DNA of 64,000 nucleotides from contig NZ_CP007044.2 in assembly GCF_000520015.2 (NCBI RefSeq), positions 1,302,001 through 1,366,000 of the forward strand. The letters run 5' to 3'. Each line of letters starts with the position of its first letter. Within the stretch, counting starts at the first letter, position 1. The notes beneath the pieces were generated by a model. The model was not told the origin of the DNA and did no database searches. It saw nothing but the letters and a program-made list of their open reading frames with translations. Positions 16,995 to 24,371 of the stretch are shown in pieces. The position numbers and the translations under genes are program-made. This stretch comes from Chania multitudinisentens RB-25 (GTDB lineage: Bacteria; Pseudomonadota; Gammaproteobacteria; Enterobacterales; Enterobacteriaceae).

Positions 16995-19634
16995 TCATCG
17001 GCACCGTGCCGTGACAGTGCTCAGCGCCTGCTGCTGACTTTCCGGCGGCAGCTGGTAACTGGCCACGCACTGCTCTGCTGCGCCATCGCCCCATTTGGCT
17101 TTCACCTCGCCGCTTAACGGCAATCCGCTCAGATACACCTGCCCGCCGTCGGCGACGATGCTGCCGGAACGGCCATTATCGAAAGACACGACCGTGCCGA
17201 AGGGCAACGGTTGTCCGTTATAGGTCAGCGTCATCAAGACCTTCAGCCCGACAGACGTTTTAAAATCAGCCAGTACCACCGCGCCGTGAGTCGGTACCAC
17301 GCTGACCACGGCCTGATCCAGTTCAACGTTGTTGGCCAGCGTATTGGGGTTCAGCGCCACCCGGTTCTCCCGGTAATCCATGGCAAACGGCAGGACGGCA
17401 TACCCGCGCGGGTCTGTACGTATCCCGTTCTGGTTTTCCACCGCCACATTGCCAGCCCCTGGCGCCTTGACCAGGATCATGGTGCTGTTCAGCGGTTGAC
17501 TCAGGGTGATGCCATTCTCATGAACCAGCACGCCGCCGCTCAGTCCGTAATACACCTGGTTGTAACCCTTGCTGTGGCTGTATCCCACGTTGGCATTGCC
17601 GGAGGCGCCCCGATAAGTCAGGGCCGCATTGCCGGTTCCGCCCGAGGTTCCCATGCCTCCTCCGGCGTAGCCGGTCTGCACGCTGTAACTGAGGTTGTTG
17701 TCATCCAGCAACGTGCCGTTAACCCCGATCTGATGGGTCATCCTGCCGCTCAAATCATCAGACAGGCCATAGCTGACGCTTGAGCGTCTGAAAGCGGATG
17801 GGCTGTCGGAACGCAACCAATGGCTGAACGGTATGCTGATGTTGAAAGCCAGCATCGTGTCGCGCCCCTGTTGCCAGGCATTTTTCGTCAGGCTGTAACT
17901 GAGGGTGTAAGTGATATCCTGCAACGCACTGCTGTAACCCGCCTGAAGTTGTTCATCCGCCTTGCCGGTACGCCAGTAAGTCTGGTGGCTGCCGGTCAGG
18001 TAAAAGGTCGAATTCTCCCCAACCTGCTGAGTGACCGTCATCTGCACCCGCCCACGCTTGTTGTAGGCCAGATTGAAGTAATCCGTGAATGTCGGGGTTA
18101 TCTGAACCGGCCCCTCATCGGTTAACGTGCGGTAACCGCTCATCTGGCTCCAGGTGGTATCCGCCAGGCTGAAATAGCCGCGGGTGGAATAGCGGTAACC
18201 GACCAGTTGAAAATTGGTTCCCCATTCATTCAATGCCTTGTTGTAAAGGAAGCGCAGCGATTGCCCCTGGTGCGTGCTGTCATCCGGCAAGGTGGCGCGA
18301 GACTGGGTGATGTCCAGCGATATCGCACCGAGAATGCCCAGGTTTTTAGCCAGCCCGGCATTGAAAGCCTGATAGCGATCGGCAAGCTGGGTGCCGCCAG
18401 ACAGCGTCCAACCGTCCGCCATTCCCCACATGAGGGTGCCTTGACCAAAGGTGGGCTGCTCCTGCTGATCGTTGCCGCTGCGATATTGCCCCACCATCAC
18501 GGCATATTTTACCTGCCCTTCGCGTAACAGCCCCGGCACCGAGGCATAGGGCACCGTAAAGACCTGGGCCGTGCCATCGGCCTCCTGAATAGTGACCTGC
18601 AAATCGCCGCCGTTCCCCGCGGCAAAAAGGTCATTGATGGTAAAAGGGCCGGGCGGCACCGTCGTCTGATAAACCTCGAACCCATTCTGCCTGACGGTGA
18701 CCCTGGCGGTGCCACGGGCAATACCATGGATCACGGGAGCAAACCCCCGCTGGCTGTCTGGCAACATGTTGTCATCGGTGGCCACCTGCACGCCGCGAAA
18801 GTTTATCCCGTCAAAGACCTCCCCCGGGGTATAGCCATCACCCAGCGTCAGACGGCTGCGCAGAGGCACGATGTCGCGCTGTAAATAGGTATTGATGTGT
18901 TGCCACCGGCTTTGACGGGATGTCGCTCCAGCGCCGCGGGTGTAATTCCAGGTGGCATTGTCCCGCAGCCGCCAGGCACCGAGGTTCAGGCCGCTTTGCA
19001 GGTTAAGAAAGGCGTAATTGCTGTTACCCAACGGCGTGTTGCGCACGTTATTGGCGGTGAAACTGTAATTGAGTAAACCGGCGGTGACCCCGTTTTCCCA
19101 TTGGTCGGGAGGGATATAGCCCCGGGCCAGATTGCCCATAAATGCCTGGGGAATGCTGATAGACAGGCGCTGCCGTCCGACATCAAAATCCGTGGAGGCG
19201 TCCTTGATCATGGCGGTCAAGGGGACACAGGCATCGGTGGCCAACACGGCCATCCCAGGCACCGCCCGGGTATTCACCCCCATTGAGGATAACTGACTTT
19301 GCGTCAGGCAAGGTTCTAAGGTTTTGTTATCGCTATCGGGTCGGAAAGAGACATCCCGGGTGGACATAAACCCGTCATTCATATAAATGTCGACGCGGTA
19401 GAGACCGGGAGGGGCCTCAAGTCCCTTGGCAAACCCAGACAAATCGGCCACTTTCGCCGGATCGTCGGAAAGAAAACGCGGGTTGAAGTAGTTTTCTGCG
19501 CGCACTGATATATCGCCACAGAGCATCAACAGCATCATTGCCAAGGGGGTTAACGTCAACTTGACGATGTGGACATCCTTGTTGTTATTTTTCATCACAC
19601 TGCGACTTTCCGTGCCGTTTTTCAGGTATAGCAT
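16995..19634 (-). CDS. fimD: Type 1 fimbrial outer-membrane usher FimD
   Basis: The 879-residue usher (E. coli FimD has 878) starts behind GGAGG at 4-bp spacing. After a signal region ending near SVRA, the N-terminal periplasmic domain reads ENYFNPRFLSDDPAKVADLS. The barrel and plug include RDIVPLRSRLTLGDGYTPGE, FDGINFRGVQ and SDDNMLPDSQRGFAPVI-like sequence. C-terminal domains follow to the end, SYQLPPESQQQALS...CR. It threads chaperone-subunit complexes through the outer membrane and assembles the pilus. Residue similarity to E. coli FimD is high along the whole length, with no sign of frameshift. Confidence 0.97.
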   Translation of the reverse strand: MLYLKNGTESRSVMKNNNKDVHIVKLTLTPLAMMLLMLCGDISVRAENYFNPRFLSDDPAKVADLSGFAKGLEAPPGLYRVDIYMNDGFMSTRDVSFRPDSDNKTLEPCLTQSQLSSMGVNTRAVPGMAVLATDACVPLTAMIKDASTDFDVGRQRLSISIPQAFMGNLARGYIPPDQWENGVTAGLLNYSFTANNVRNTPLGNSNYAFLNLQSGLNLGAWRLRDNATWNYTRGAGATSRQSRWQHINTYLQRDIVPLRSRLTLGDGYTPGEVFDGINFRGVQVATDDNMLPDSQRGFAPVIHGIARGTARVTVRQNGFEVYQTTVPPGPFTINDLFAAGNGGDLQVTIQEADGTAQVFTVPYASVPGLLREGQVKYAVMVGQYRSGNDQQEQPTFGQGTLMWGMADGWTLSGGTQLADRYQAFNAGLAKNLGILGAISLDITQSRATLPDDSTHQGQSLRFLYNKALNEWGTNFQLVGYRYSTRGYFSLADTTWSQMSGYRTLTDEGPVQITPTFTDYFNLAYNKRGRVQMTVTQQVGENSTFYLTGSHQTYWRTGKADEQLQAGYSSALQDITYTLSYSLTKNAWQQGRDTMLAFNISIPFSHWLRSDSPSAFRRSSVSYGLSDDLSGRMTHQIGVNGTLLDDNNLSYSVQTGYAGGGMGTSGGTGNAALTYRGASGNANVGYSHSKGYNQVYYGLSGGVLVHENGITLSQPLNSTMILVKAPGAGNVAVENQNGIRTDPRGYAVLPFAMDYRENRVALNPNTLANNVELDQAVVSVVPTHGAVVLADFKTSVGLKVLMTLTYNGQPLPFGTVVSFDNGRSGSIVADGGQVYLSGLPLSGEVKAKWGDGAAEQCVASYQLPPESQQQALSTVTARCR

Positions 19635-19706
19635 GATCCCTCCGGTTCGATACAGGTCGCCCGGCTGCCTGATTTATCTGGTTATCACTTTATGAAAGGG
19701 GATGCC

Positions 19707-20420
19707 TTACTGCATCACACCCTTTAATACGGGGGTTTGTGCACCGTAATCGTTGAGAGTCCGATAGGTAATCGCGCTGCCTGCATCCGCGGGGAGTGCA
19801 ACGCTGGTCGACCCCATTGGGGACACCATGGCGTTTTCCAAAGGCCGCGAACCCGCCTTCAACTCGCTCAAGGTGATGAAATAAGGGGTTGGATTGGTGA
19901 TTGTCAGCGCACTGCCACTACGTTGAAAGCGCAACTGTTCCGGGGCTTTATCGGGTGCGATATTGAGCCCGGCAGGCCGATAAAAAAGCTTAATGCGGCT
20001 GGTAATGGCCAGTTGCAGGGTGTTCTCTTGCTGGCGGGATTTATCCAGGGAGGGGATCGCTTTGACATTGACCCAAAACAGGCTCTCCCGATCCTTTGGC
20101 AGGCTATTATTGGTCGCATCAATAATGCGTAAGGTGTTCTCTTTTTTTCCCTGCATCAAGTATAACGGTGGCGTAATAACCAGCCGACCCTCTTTCTGGC
20201 CTTCAGCGTTTTCGACCCAGGATTGGATCAGAAAGGTGCTTTTATCATCGTTATTACTGACACCTAACGTCACCTGCTTCTGATCGGCAGGATAGATCAC
20301 ACGGGTCGCCCCCAGGCCAACGCCGGCGTTGGCCATGCCCAAATGCCCTGCTACCAGGAGCAACAATGCGGTCATCGCCTTTCTACCCAGCGTTCTTCTT
20401 GTCACATTTACCTCGTCCAT
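19707..20420 (-). CDS. fimC: Periplasmic fimbrial chaperone FimC
   Basis: I place the start at ATG 20420 (237 residues); an ATG nine codons upstream at 20447 is the alternative and neither ribosome site is strong. The signal peptide ends at ANA and the mature protein starts GVGLGATRVIYPADQKQVTL, matching E. coli FimC. The chaperone anchor residues Arg8 (GATRVIYP) and Lys112 (SRIKLFYRP) are kept, as are the signature ENTLQLAITSRIKL and RESLFWVNVKAIPS. It caps FimA, F, G, H and I subunits in the periplasm by donor-strand complementation and delivers them to FimD. Confidence 0.95.
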   Translation of the reverse strand: MDEVNVTRRTLGRKAMTALLLLVAGHLGMANAGVGLGATRVIYPADQKQVTLGVSNNDDKSTFLIQSWVENAEGQKEGRLVITPPLYLMQGKKENTLRIIDATNNSLPKDRESLFWVNVKAIPSLDKSRQQENTLQLAITSRIKLFYRPAGLNIAPDKAPEQLRFQRSGSALTITNPTPYFITLSELKAGSRPLENAMVSPMGSTSVALPADAGSAITYRTLNDYGAQTPVLKGVMQ

Positions 20421-20511
20421 CAGGATTTGACCTCTATACCTCTGCATGGCAGAGGCCCAAAAATTGTGCAGTCGTTTTATGTGTTATTGCTTCTGTTTTT
20501 TTGACCAGGGT

Positions 20512-21054
20512 CTACTGATAAGTCAGCGCGAACCACGCTTGAGCATTGGCCAAACCATCGTTTACCGACAGCCCGGTTGCGCGATATTTCGCCACGAAAT
20601 GCAGGGTCAATGGCCCGTCTTGCAACGGTATCCAGTACCGAGGCGCAGTATTGAGTGGAACAAATTGTCCTCTGTCATCAAACAGCGCGACCGCGACACC
20701 GGTGGCGACATCAGGCCCTTCGCCAACAGAAAGCATCTCCGGGTTATTTTTGTCAGCCATGCCATGAAACATGATCCCCACATTGCGGCTGACCGTGGGA
20801 TTGCAGCCCTGCAGATGCAAATCAAAGGGAACGGCTCCAGATTCATCGCTAGCCAACTGAAACCGGTCAGTGGTGATATGCCCCATGGACACCATCAGAT
20901 TTCGATCTTTGGTTTCCACCGAGCAGGTTTCAGCGATCACTTCCCCTTGAAAGTGCATCAAGCCACCGAGGGATGGTTCATCCCTAGGATTGTTGGCAAT
21001 AGCTTTTGGCCCCAGCAACAGGGTTAGCAGTATTCCTGCGCCCATTTTCCACAT
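20512..21054 (-). CDS. fimI: Type 1 fimbrial subunit FimI
   Basis: The ATG at 21054 follows an AAGGAG site and gives 180 residues with signal peptide MWKMGAGILLTLLLGPKAIA; the much longer open frame upstream overlaps fimA and is not used. Agreement with E. coli FimI is clear in MHFQGEVIAETCSVE, HGMADKNNPEMLSVGEGPD, VAVALFDDRG and NAQAWFALTYQ. In E. coli, FimI is thought to terminate or anchor the pilus at the usher. It lies between fimA and fimC, the standard position. Confidence 0.93.
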   Translation of the reverse strand: MWKMGAGILLTLLLGPKAIANNPRDEPSLGGLMHFQGEVIAETCSVETKDRNLMVSMGHITTDRFQLASDESGAVPFDLHLQGCNPTVSRNVGIMFHGMADKNNPEMLSVGEGPDVATGVAVALFDDRGQFVPLNTAPRYWIPLQDGPLTLHFVAKYRATGLSVNDGLANAQAWFALTYQ

Positions 21055-21130
21055 CGCGTACTCCTTGCCTCCGGTCACCGAAAAACAGGCCTTCCTGGCC
21101 TGAAGTCTCATCCTTGAGCATTCATTCAGC

Positions 21131-21673
21131 TTACTGGTACTGCACTTGGAAAGTGGCTTCAGCGTTGGCAAGACCGGCGGTGGCAACGCCAGTAGCGATA
21201 TAGCGAGCCTGGAATGGAACAACGGCGGTGCCGTCATTGAGCGTAGTGGTTGAACTGAAGGCCGAGCCATCTAAAGCCAGCGCAGTACCGGTGCGGTCAA
21301 GGATCTGAACGCCTACATTACTTGCATTGCCAGAAGCAGAGCCTTGCAGGGCCAGCGCGGTATTATATGTGCTGCTAACAGCGGTACCGGTGAACGCGAC
21401 AGAAGCTTGCTTGGAAACAGCAGTATCACAATCATTCAGTTGAATATTGAACCCGACGGCAGAACTGGTATTACCGGCAGTAGCCAGCGTAGTTGTTTTT
21501 ACTTGCCCTAATGGTACTGTTTGGTTAGTAGAACCGGCATCCACTGCACAGGCTGCGTTGACGACTTCCCCTTTGAAATGGACAGAGCCACCATTGACGG
21601 TAGTCGCCGCATTAGCTACGCCAGCCAGAGACAGAATTGCCACAACGCTAGCAGCCAGTGATTTAATTTTCAT
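21131..21673 (-). CDS. fimA: Type 1 major fimbrial subunit FimA
   Basis: The ATG at 21673 follows AAAGGAAAACAGT, almost the same leader as E. coli fimA; an in-frame ATG seven codons upstream precedes that site and is not used. The 180-residue product has signal peptide MKIKSLAASVVAILSLAGVANA and mature start ATTVNGGSVHFKGEVVNAAC. The disulfide Cys pair is in NAACAVD and LNDCDTAV. The alternating C-terminal strand is ATFQVQYQ. It polymerises into the pilus rod by donor-strand exchange. Expression should depend on the orientation of the invertible element upstream (21816-22130). Confidence 0.95.
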   Translation of the reverse strand: MKIKSLAASVVAILSLAGVANAATTVNGGSVHFKGEVVNAACAVDAGSTNQTVPLGQVKTTTLATAGNTSSAVGFNIQLNDCDTAVSKQASVAFTGTAVSSTYNTALALQGSASGNASNVGVQILDRTGTALALDGSAFSSTTTLNDGTAVVPFQARYIATGVATAGLANAEATFQVQYQ

Positions 21674-21815
21674 ACTGTTTTCCTTTGAACACATAATGTT
21701 TCATAATTATGAAAAAGTGTGGAGGTCGATTCCTCTTATAGAGCAACCGCACAAACTTCTTTATTCACGGTCGGACCTCCCTGTTCCGTTTAGTTTTCGC
21801 CACCACATGAGACAT
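21674..21815 (-). promoter_or_regulatory. fimA leader between start codon and invertible element
   Basis: About 140 bp separate fimA from the fimA-proximal inverted repeat. It contains the fimA ribosome site and a perfect 14-bp palindrome, TTCATAATTATGAA, at 21700-21713, of unknown role. The sequence next to the repeat, read toward fimA, is TAGCCCCAAATGTCTCATG. As I remember it, E. coli has TGGCCCCAAATGTTTCATC at the same place. Confidence 0.6.
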
Positions 21816-21824
21816 TTGGGGCTA
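21816..21824 (+). repeat. fimA-proximal inverted repeat of the invertible element
   Basis: TTGGGGCTA, the exact reverse complement of the copy at 22122-22130. It is the expected crossover site for the FimB/FimE-type recombinase. Confidence 0.88.
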
Positions 21825-22081
21825 TTTTGTTTCATACTATAAAAAATTGTTAAATAAGGTAATTGCAAATTAATTAACTACATTTAATATTTATTTAGTA
21901 AAAAATAAAAATTAAATGCCTTTTAATAATTGCATAGATATGCTTTTCAAGTTTTACACCCAGCCGTAGAAAGTTTATGCAATTGCCAAAATGAGGGGAA
22001 AGGATCATTGAATTGGAAGATAAAATAATGTTATTTATTATGGTGATAAAATAAAATCCAAGATTATTCTAATATAACCTA

Positions 22082-22110
22082 TTGCAAAATCTTATCATTC
22101 GTTCAACAAT
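22082..22110 (+). promoter_or_regulatory. Candidate fim promoter inside the invertible element, pointing away from fimA
   Basis: TTGCAA (-35) and AACAAT (-10) are separated by 17 bp. The -10 lies 11 bp before the distal repeat, close to the 10-bp spacing of the E. coli fimA promoter. Both hexamers match consensus at only four of six bases. Inversion would place it facing fimA. Confidence 0.45.
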
Positions 22111-22121
22111 TAAGAACAGTT

Positions 22122-22130
22122 TAGCCCCAA
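22122..22130 (-). repeat. fimA-distal inverted repeat of the invertible element
   Basis: TAGCCCCAA, the partner of 21816-21824. The inner flank ACAGTT matches the promoter-side flank of E. coli fimS as I remember it. Confidence 0.88.
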
Positions 22131-22880
22131 CTGTTTCATTTTATTGAATATTTTTTACAAAAAAACATTTCTAGAATTAACTTATTAGCAAACAGCTCAT
22201 TTAAACCGTCAGTTGACTCCCTCCTGTTCAGGAAAAACATCTGTACCTACCTGTGCTACTCACCACACATCTGACGCCAGTAACTCCACCGAGGCCGGTG
22301 TCAGCGGGCCAATCGGCACAGATATGGCGAGCGCCGTCTCATAGGTTGGGTCAGGGCGCCGATTGTTCCTGATTATGAATGATTTATATTTGAGGTTAGG
22401 TGAAGGATGAACGGAATAAGTTATTCTCAGATATTCCACGGTTTACCGTGTTCAAATTGGCTGCCGCAATCGGAGAAAGAGTCAAAGATAAAATAGTTCT
22501 AAATATAAGTGATAATGGTGAGCGTATAAAAAGATAATCAGGAATACATAATTTTGATTTTTATAAAAAAATAATAAATAATTCTACCTGTTTGTTGATT
22601 ATCCTGACCTTGGTAGTTAGCGGGCGATTAATAATTGCCGGTGGTTAAGAGTTTTGCTAAAAATGAGTAATTGGGTGAGTTTTTAAATTAAATAAATAGG
22701 TAAAATAATTTAGCCTATAATACCTATTTTTTTTGACCAGTTCGGTAGAAAAGTCAATAAGCTAATATTTTTATATTCGTATGACTTAAATATGTAATGA
22801 TAAGTAAAGTGAATAGTGCTCAAATAAAAAATTCGTTAGTCTGCCATTGACGAAAATCATGCTAACCAATTGGAATTATT
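22131..22880. other. Gene-free region between the fim switch and the secreted NTF2-like gene
   Basis: About 750 bp without a supported gene. In E. coli the recombinase gene fimE would lie here. Most of it is very AT-rich, but 22267-22375 is a GC-rich island with short complementary runs (GGCCGG, GGCCAATCGGC, GGCGCCG) that matches nothing I recognise. The longest plausible small frame (22407 onward, 29 codons) has no supporting signal. Confidence 0.5.
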
Positions 22881-23333
22881 ATGAAAAATATTATACCTTT
22901 GGCAATTCCGTTGACGCTGTTCTCTGCATATTCTTTCGCTGCTGATGGGCCTAAATGTGTAAAGGCGGACAAGCAGCAAATCGAAAGCCTCTTTGATCGC
23001 TGGAATGATTCGCTAAAAACCGGCGATGCTAAGAAAGTGTCGGCCAATTATCTCAGTGATGCGGTATTGTTGCCGACGGTATCGAATCAGGTGCGCCTGA
23101 CCGAGGCTGAACGTATCGATTATTTTGAGCACTTTCTGGTGAAACAGCCAGTAGGCAAAATTGATAGCCGCACTATTCGTATCGGTTGTTACAAAGCGAT
23201 TGATACTGGCACTTATACCTTCACATTTAAAGATCAATCGACCGTATCAGCGCGTTATACCTTCACTTATGCCTGGGATAATGGGACATGGAAAATCTCA
23301 TCTCATCATTCGTCGGCCATGCCTGAGAGCTGA
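22881..23333 (+). CDS. Secreted NTF2-like (SnoaL/DUF4440-type) protein
   Basis: A 150-residue protein with signal peptide MKNIIPLAIPLTLFSAYSFA. The mature domain has the cone-shaped NTF2-like pattern: QQIESLFDRWNDSLKTGDAKKVSANYLSDAVLLPT at the start and a C-terminal sheet ending WKISSHHSS. Similar proteins are often called SgcJ/EcaC-family oxidoreductase or CaMKII-association-domain proteins, but the real function is unknown. Two Cys (KCVK and IGCYK) may form a disulfide in the periplasm. It stands alone upstream of ompR and ends in its own terminator. It may belong to the island or to the core. Confidence 0.8.
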   Translation: MKNIIPLAIPLTLFSAYSFAADGPKCVKADKQQIESLFDRWNDSLKTGDAKKVSANYLSDAVLLPTVSNQVRLTEAERIDYFEHFLVKQPVGKIDSRTIRIGCYKAIDTGTYTFTFKDQSTVSARYTFTYAWDNGTWKISSHHSSAMPES

Positions 23334-23351
23334 GCCGCTTTTTCTGGCTGA

Positions 23352-23394
23352 AAAACGTCACCGTGCAAAATTGCTTGTCGGTGGCGTTTTTTAT
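23352..23394 (+). terminator. Rho-independent terminator of the NTF2-like gene
   Basis: AAAACGTCACCG pairs with CGGTGGCGTTTT (one G-T wobble) around a 15-nt loop and runs into a T-tract (TTTTTTATTTG). Confidence 0.8.
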
Positions 23395-23651
23395 TTGTTT
23401 GTCTGAGTTAAACTAGCAATAGCCGTACGCAGGCATGGTTTTTGGTGATTCGCGCTCGGGTAATTCGGTGAAAATGGTTGATATTTGGGCAAAAGAATAA
23501 GCTTTGTAACAATTTCGTCTAGAATGTATACCATTAAACGCTGTCAGTAATGGCAAGGGTTTTTAACAATACAGGACCGTTGTCAAACAGTTCCTGTGGT
23601 TGCGCGGGTCACAGCTTTGAATCAGGCAATACAGCCTTTGGGAGTAGGATA
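23395..23651 (+). promoter_or_regulatory. ompR upstream region
   Basis: About 250 bp before ompR holds its promoter(s); a T-rich and then a mixed segment is seen, but no single promoter is convincing. The frame of ompR is open upstream to 23550 without Shine-Dalgarno support. Confidence 0.4.
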
Positions 23652-24371
23652 ATGCAAGAAAATCACAAGATTCTGGTTGTTGATGATGATATGCGCCTGC
23701 GTGCGCTTTTAGAACGTTATTTAACAGAACAGGGTTTTCAGGTGCGTAGTGTCGCCAATGCTGAACAGATGGATCGCCTGCTGACGCGCGAATCTTTTCA
23801 TCTGATGGTATTGGATCTGATGCTGCCTGGTGAGGATGGGCTTTCTATCTGCCGCCGTTTGCGCAGCCAGAGTAACCCGATGCCGATCATTATGGTGACG
23901 GCCAAAGGTGAAGAAGTTGATCGCATAGTCGGGCTTGAAATTGGGGCTGATGACTATATTCCTAAACCGTTCAACCCACGTGAATTACTGGCCCGCATTC
24001 GTGCGGTGCTGCGCCGCCAGGCGAATGAACTGCCGGGCGCACCTTCGCAGGAAGAAGCGGTAATCGCTTTCGGCAAATTCAAATTGAATCTGGGTACGCG
24101 CGAAATGTTCCGGGAAGATGAGCCAATGCCTCTCACCAGCGGTGAGTTCGCCGTGTTGAAAGCGTTGGTTAGCCACCCGCGCGAGCCGCTGTCACGCGAT
24201 AAACTGATGAATCTGGCCCGTGGCCGTGAATACAGCGCGATGGAGCGCTCTATTGACGTGCAAATTTCCCGCCTGCGCCGCATGGTTGAGGAGGATCCTG
24301 CACATCCTCGCTATATCCAAACCGTTTGGGGGCTTGGCTACGTTTTTGTGCCGGACGGCAGCAAGGCATGA
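23652..24371 (+). CDS. ompR: Osmolarity response regulator OmpR
   Basis: The start at 23652 gives 239 residues, exactly E. coli OmpR, and is preceded by GGAGTAGGATA. The N-terminal receiver domain has the acidic pocket (ILVVDDDMRLR) and the phosphorylated Asp55 (LMVLDLMLPGEDG). The C-terminal winged-helix domain has PLTSGEFAVLKAL, SMERSIDVQISRLRR-type recognition sequence and the final strand IQTVWGLGYVFVP. Phosphorylated by EnvZ, it controls porin genes and other envelope functions. In E. coli-like bacteria OmpR also affects fim expression, which is noteworthy with a fim operon next door. It overlaps envZ by ATGA. Confidence 0.98.
   Translation: MQENHKILVVDDDMRLRALLERYLTEQGFQVRSVANAEQMDRLLTRESFHLMVLDLMLPGEDGLSICRRLRSQSNPMPIIMVTAKGEEVDRIVGLEIGADDYIPKPFNPRELLARIRAVLRRQANELPGAPSQEEAVIAFGKFKLNLGTREMFREDEPMPLTSGEFAVLKALVSHPREPLSRDKLMNLARGREYSAMERSIDVQISRLRRMVEEDPAHPRYIQTVWGLGYVFVPDGSKA

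Larger units (their letters stand above)
21816..22130. promoter_or_regulatory. fimS: fimS-like invertible promoter element (315 bp)
   Basis: Two perfect 9-bp inverted repeats, TTGGGGCTA at 21816-21824 and TAGCCCCAA at 22122-22130, bound 315 bp of AT-rich DNA upstream of fimA. E. coli fimS is 314 bp with TTGGGGCCA repeats. The similarity extends outside the repeats: the left outer flank ATGAGACAT and the right outer flank (reverse complement) ATGAAACAG agree at 7 of 9 bases. Inside, the fimA-proximal end reads CAAAATAGCCCCAA and the distal end ACAGTTTAGCCCCAA. In E. coli those inner flanks mark the promoter-less end and the promoter end, so the segment appears to be OFF in this assembly. Confidence 0.88.

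Noticed and set aside
21841..21900. Promoter toward fimA inside the invertible segment as currently oriented (TATAGT-like -10)
   Set aside because: No acceptable -35 lies at 16-18 bp from it, and the repeat flanks indicate that this end is the one without the promoter.
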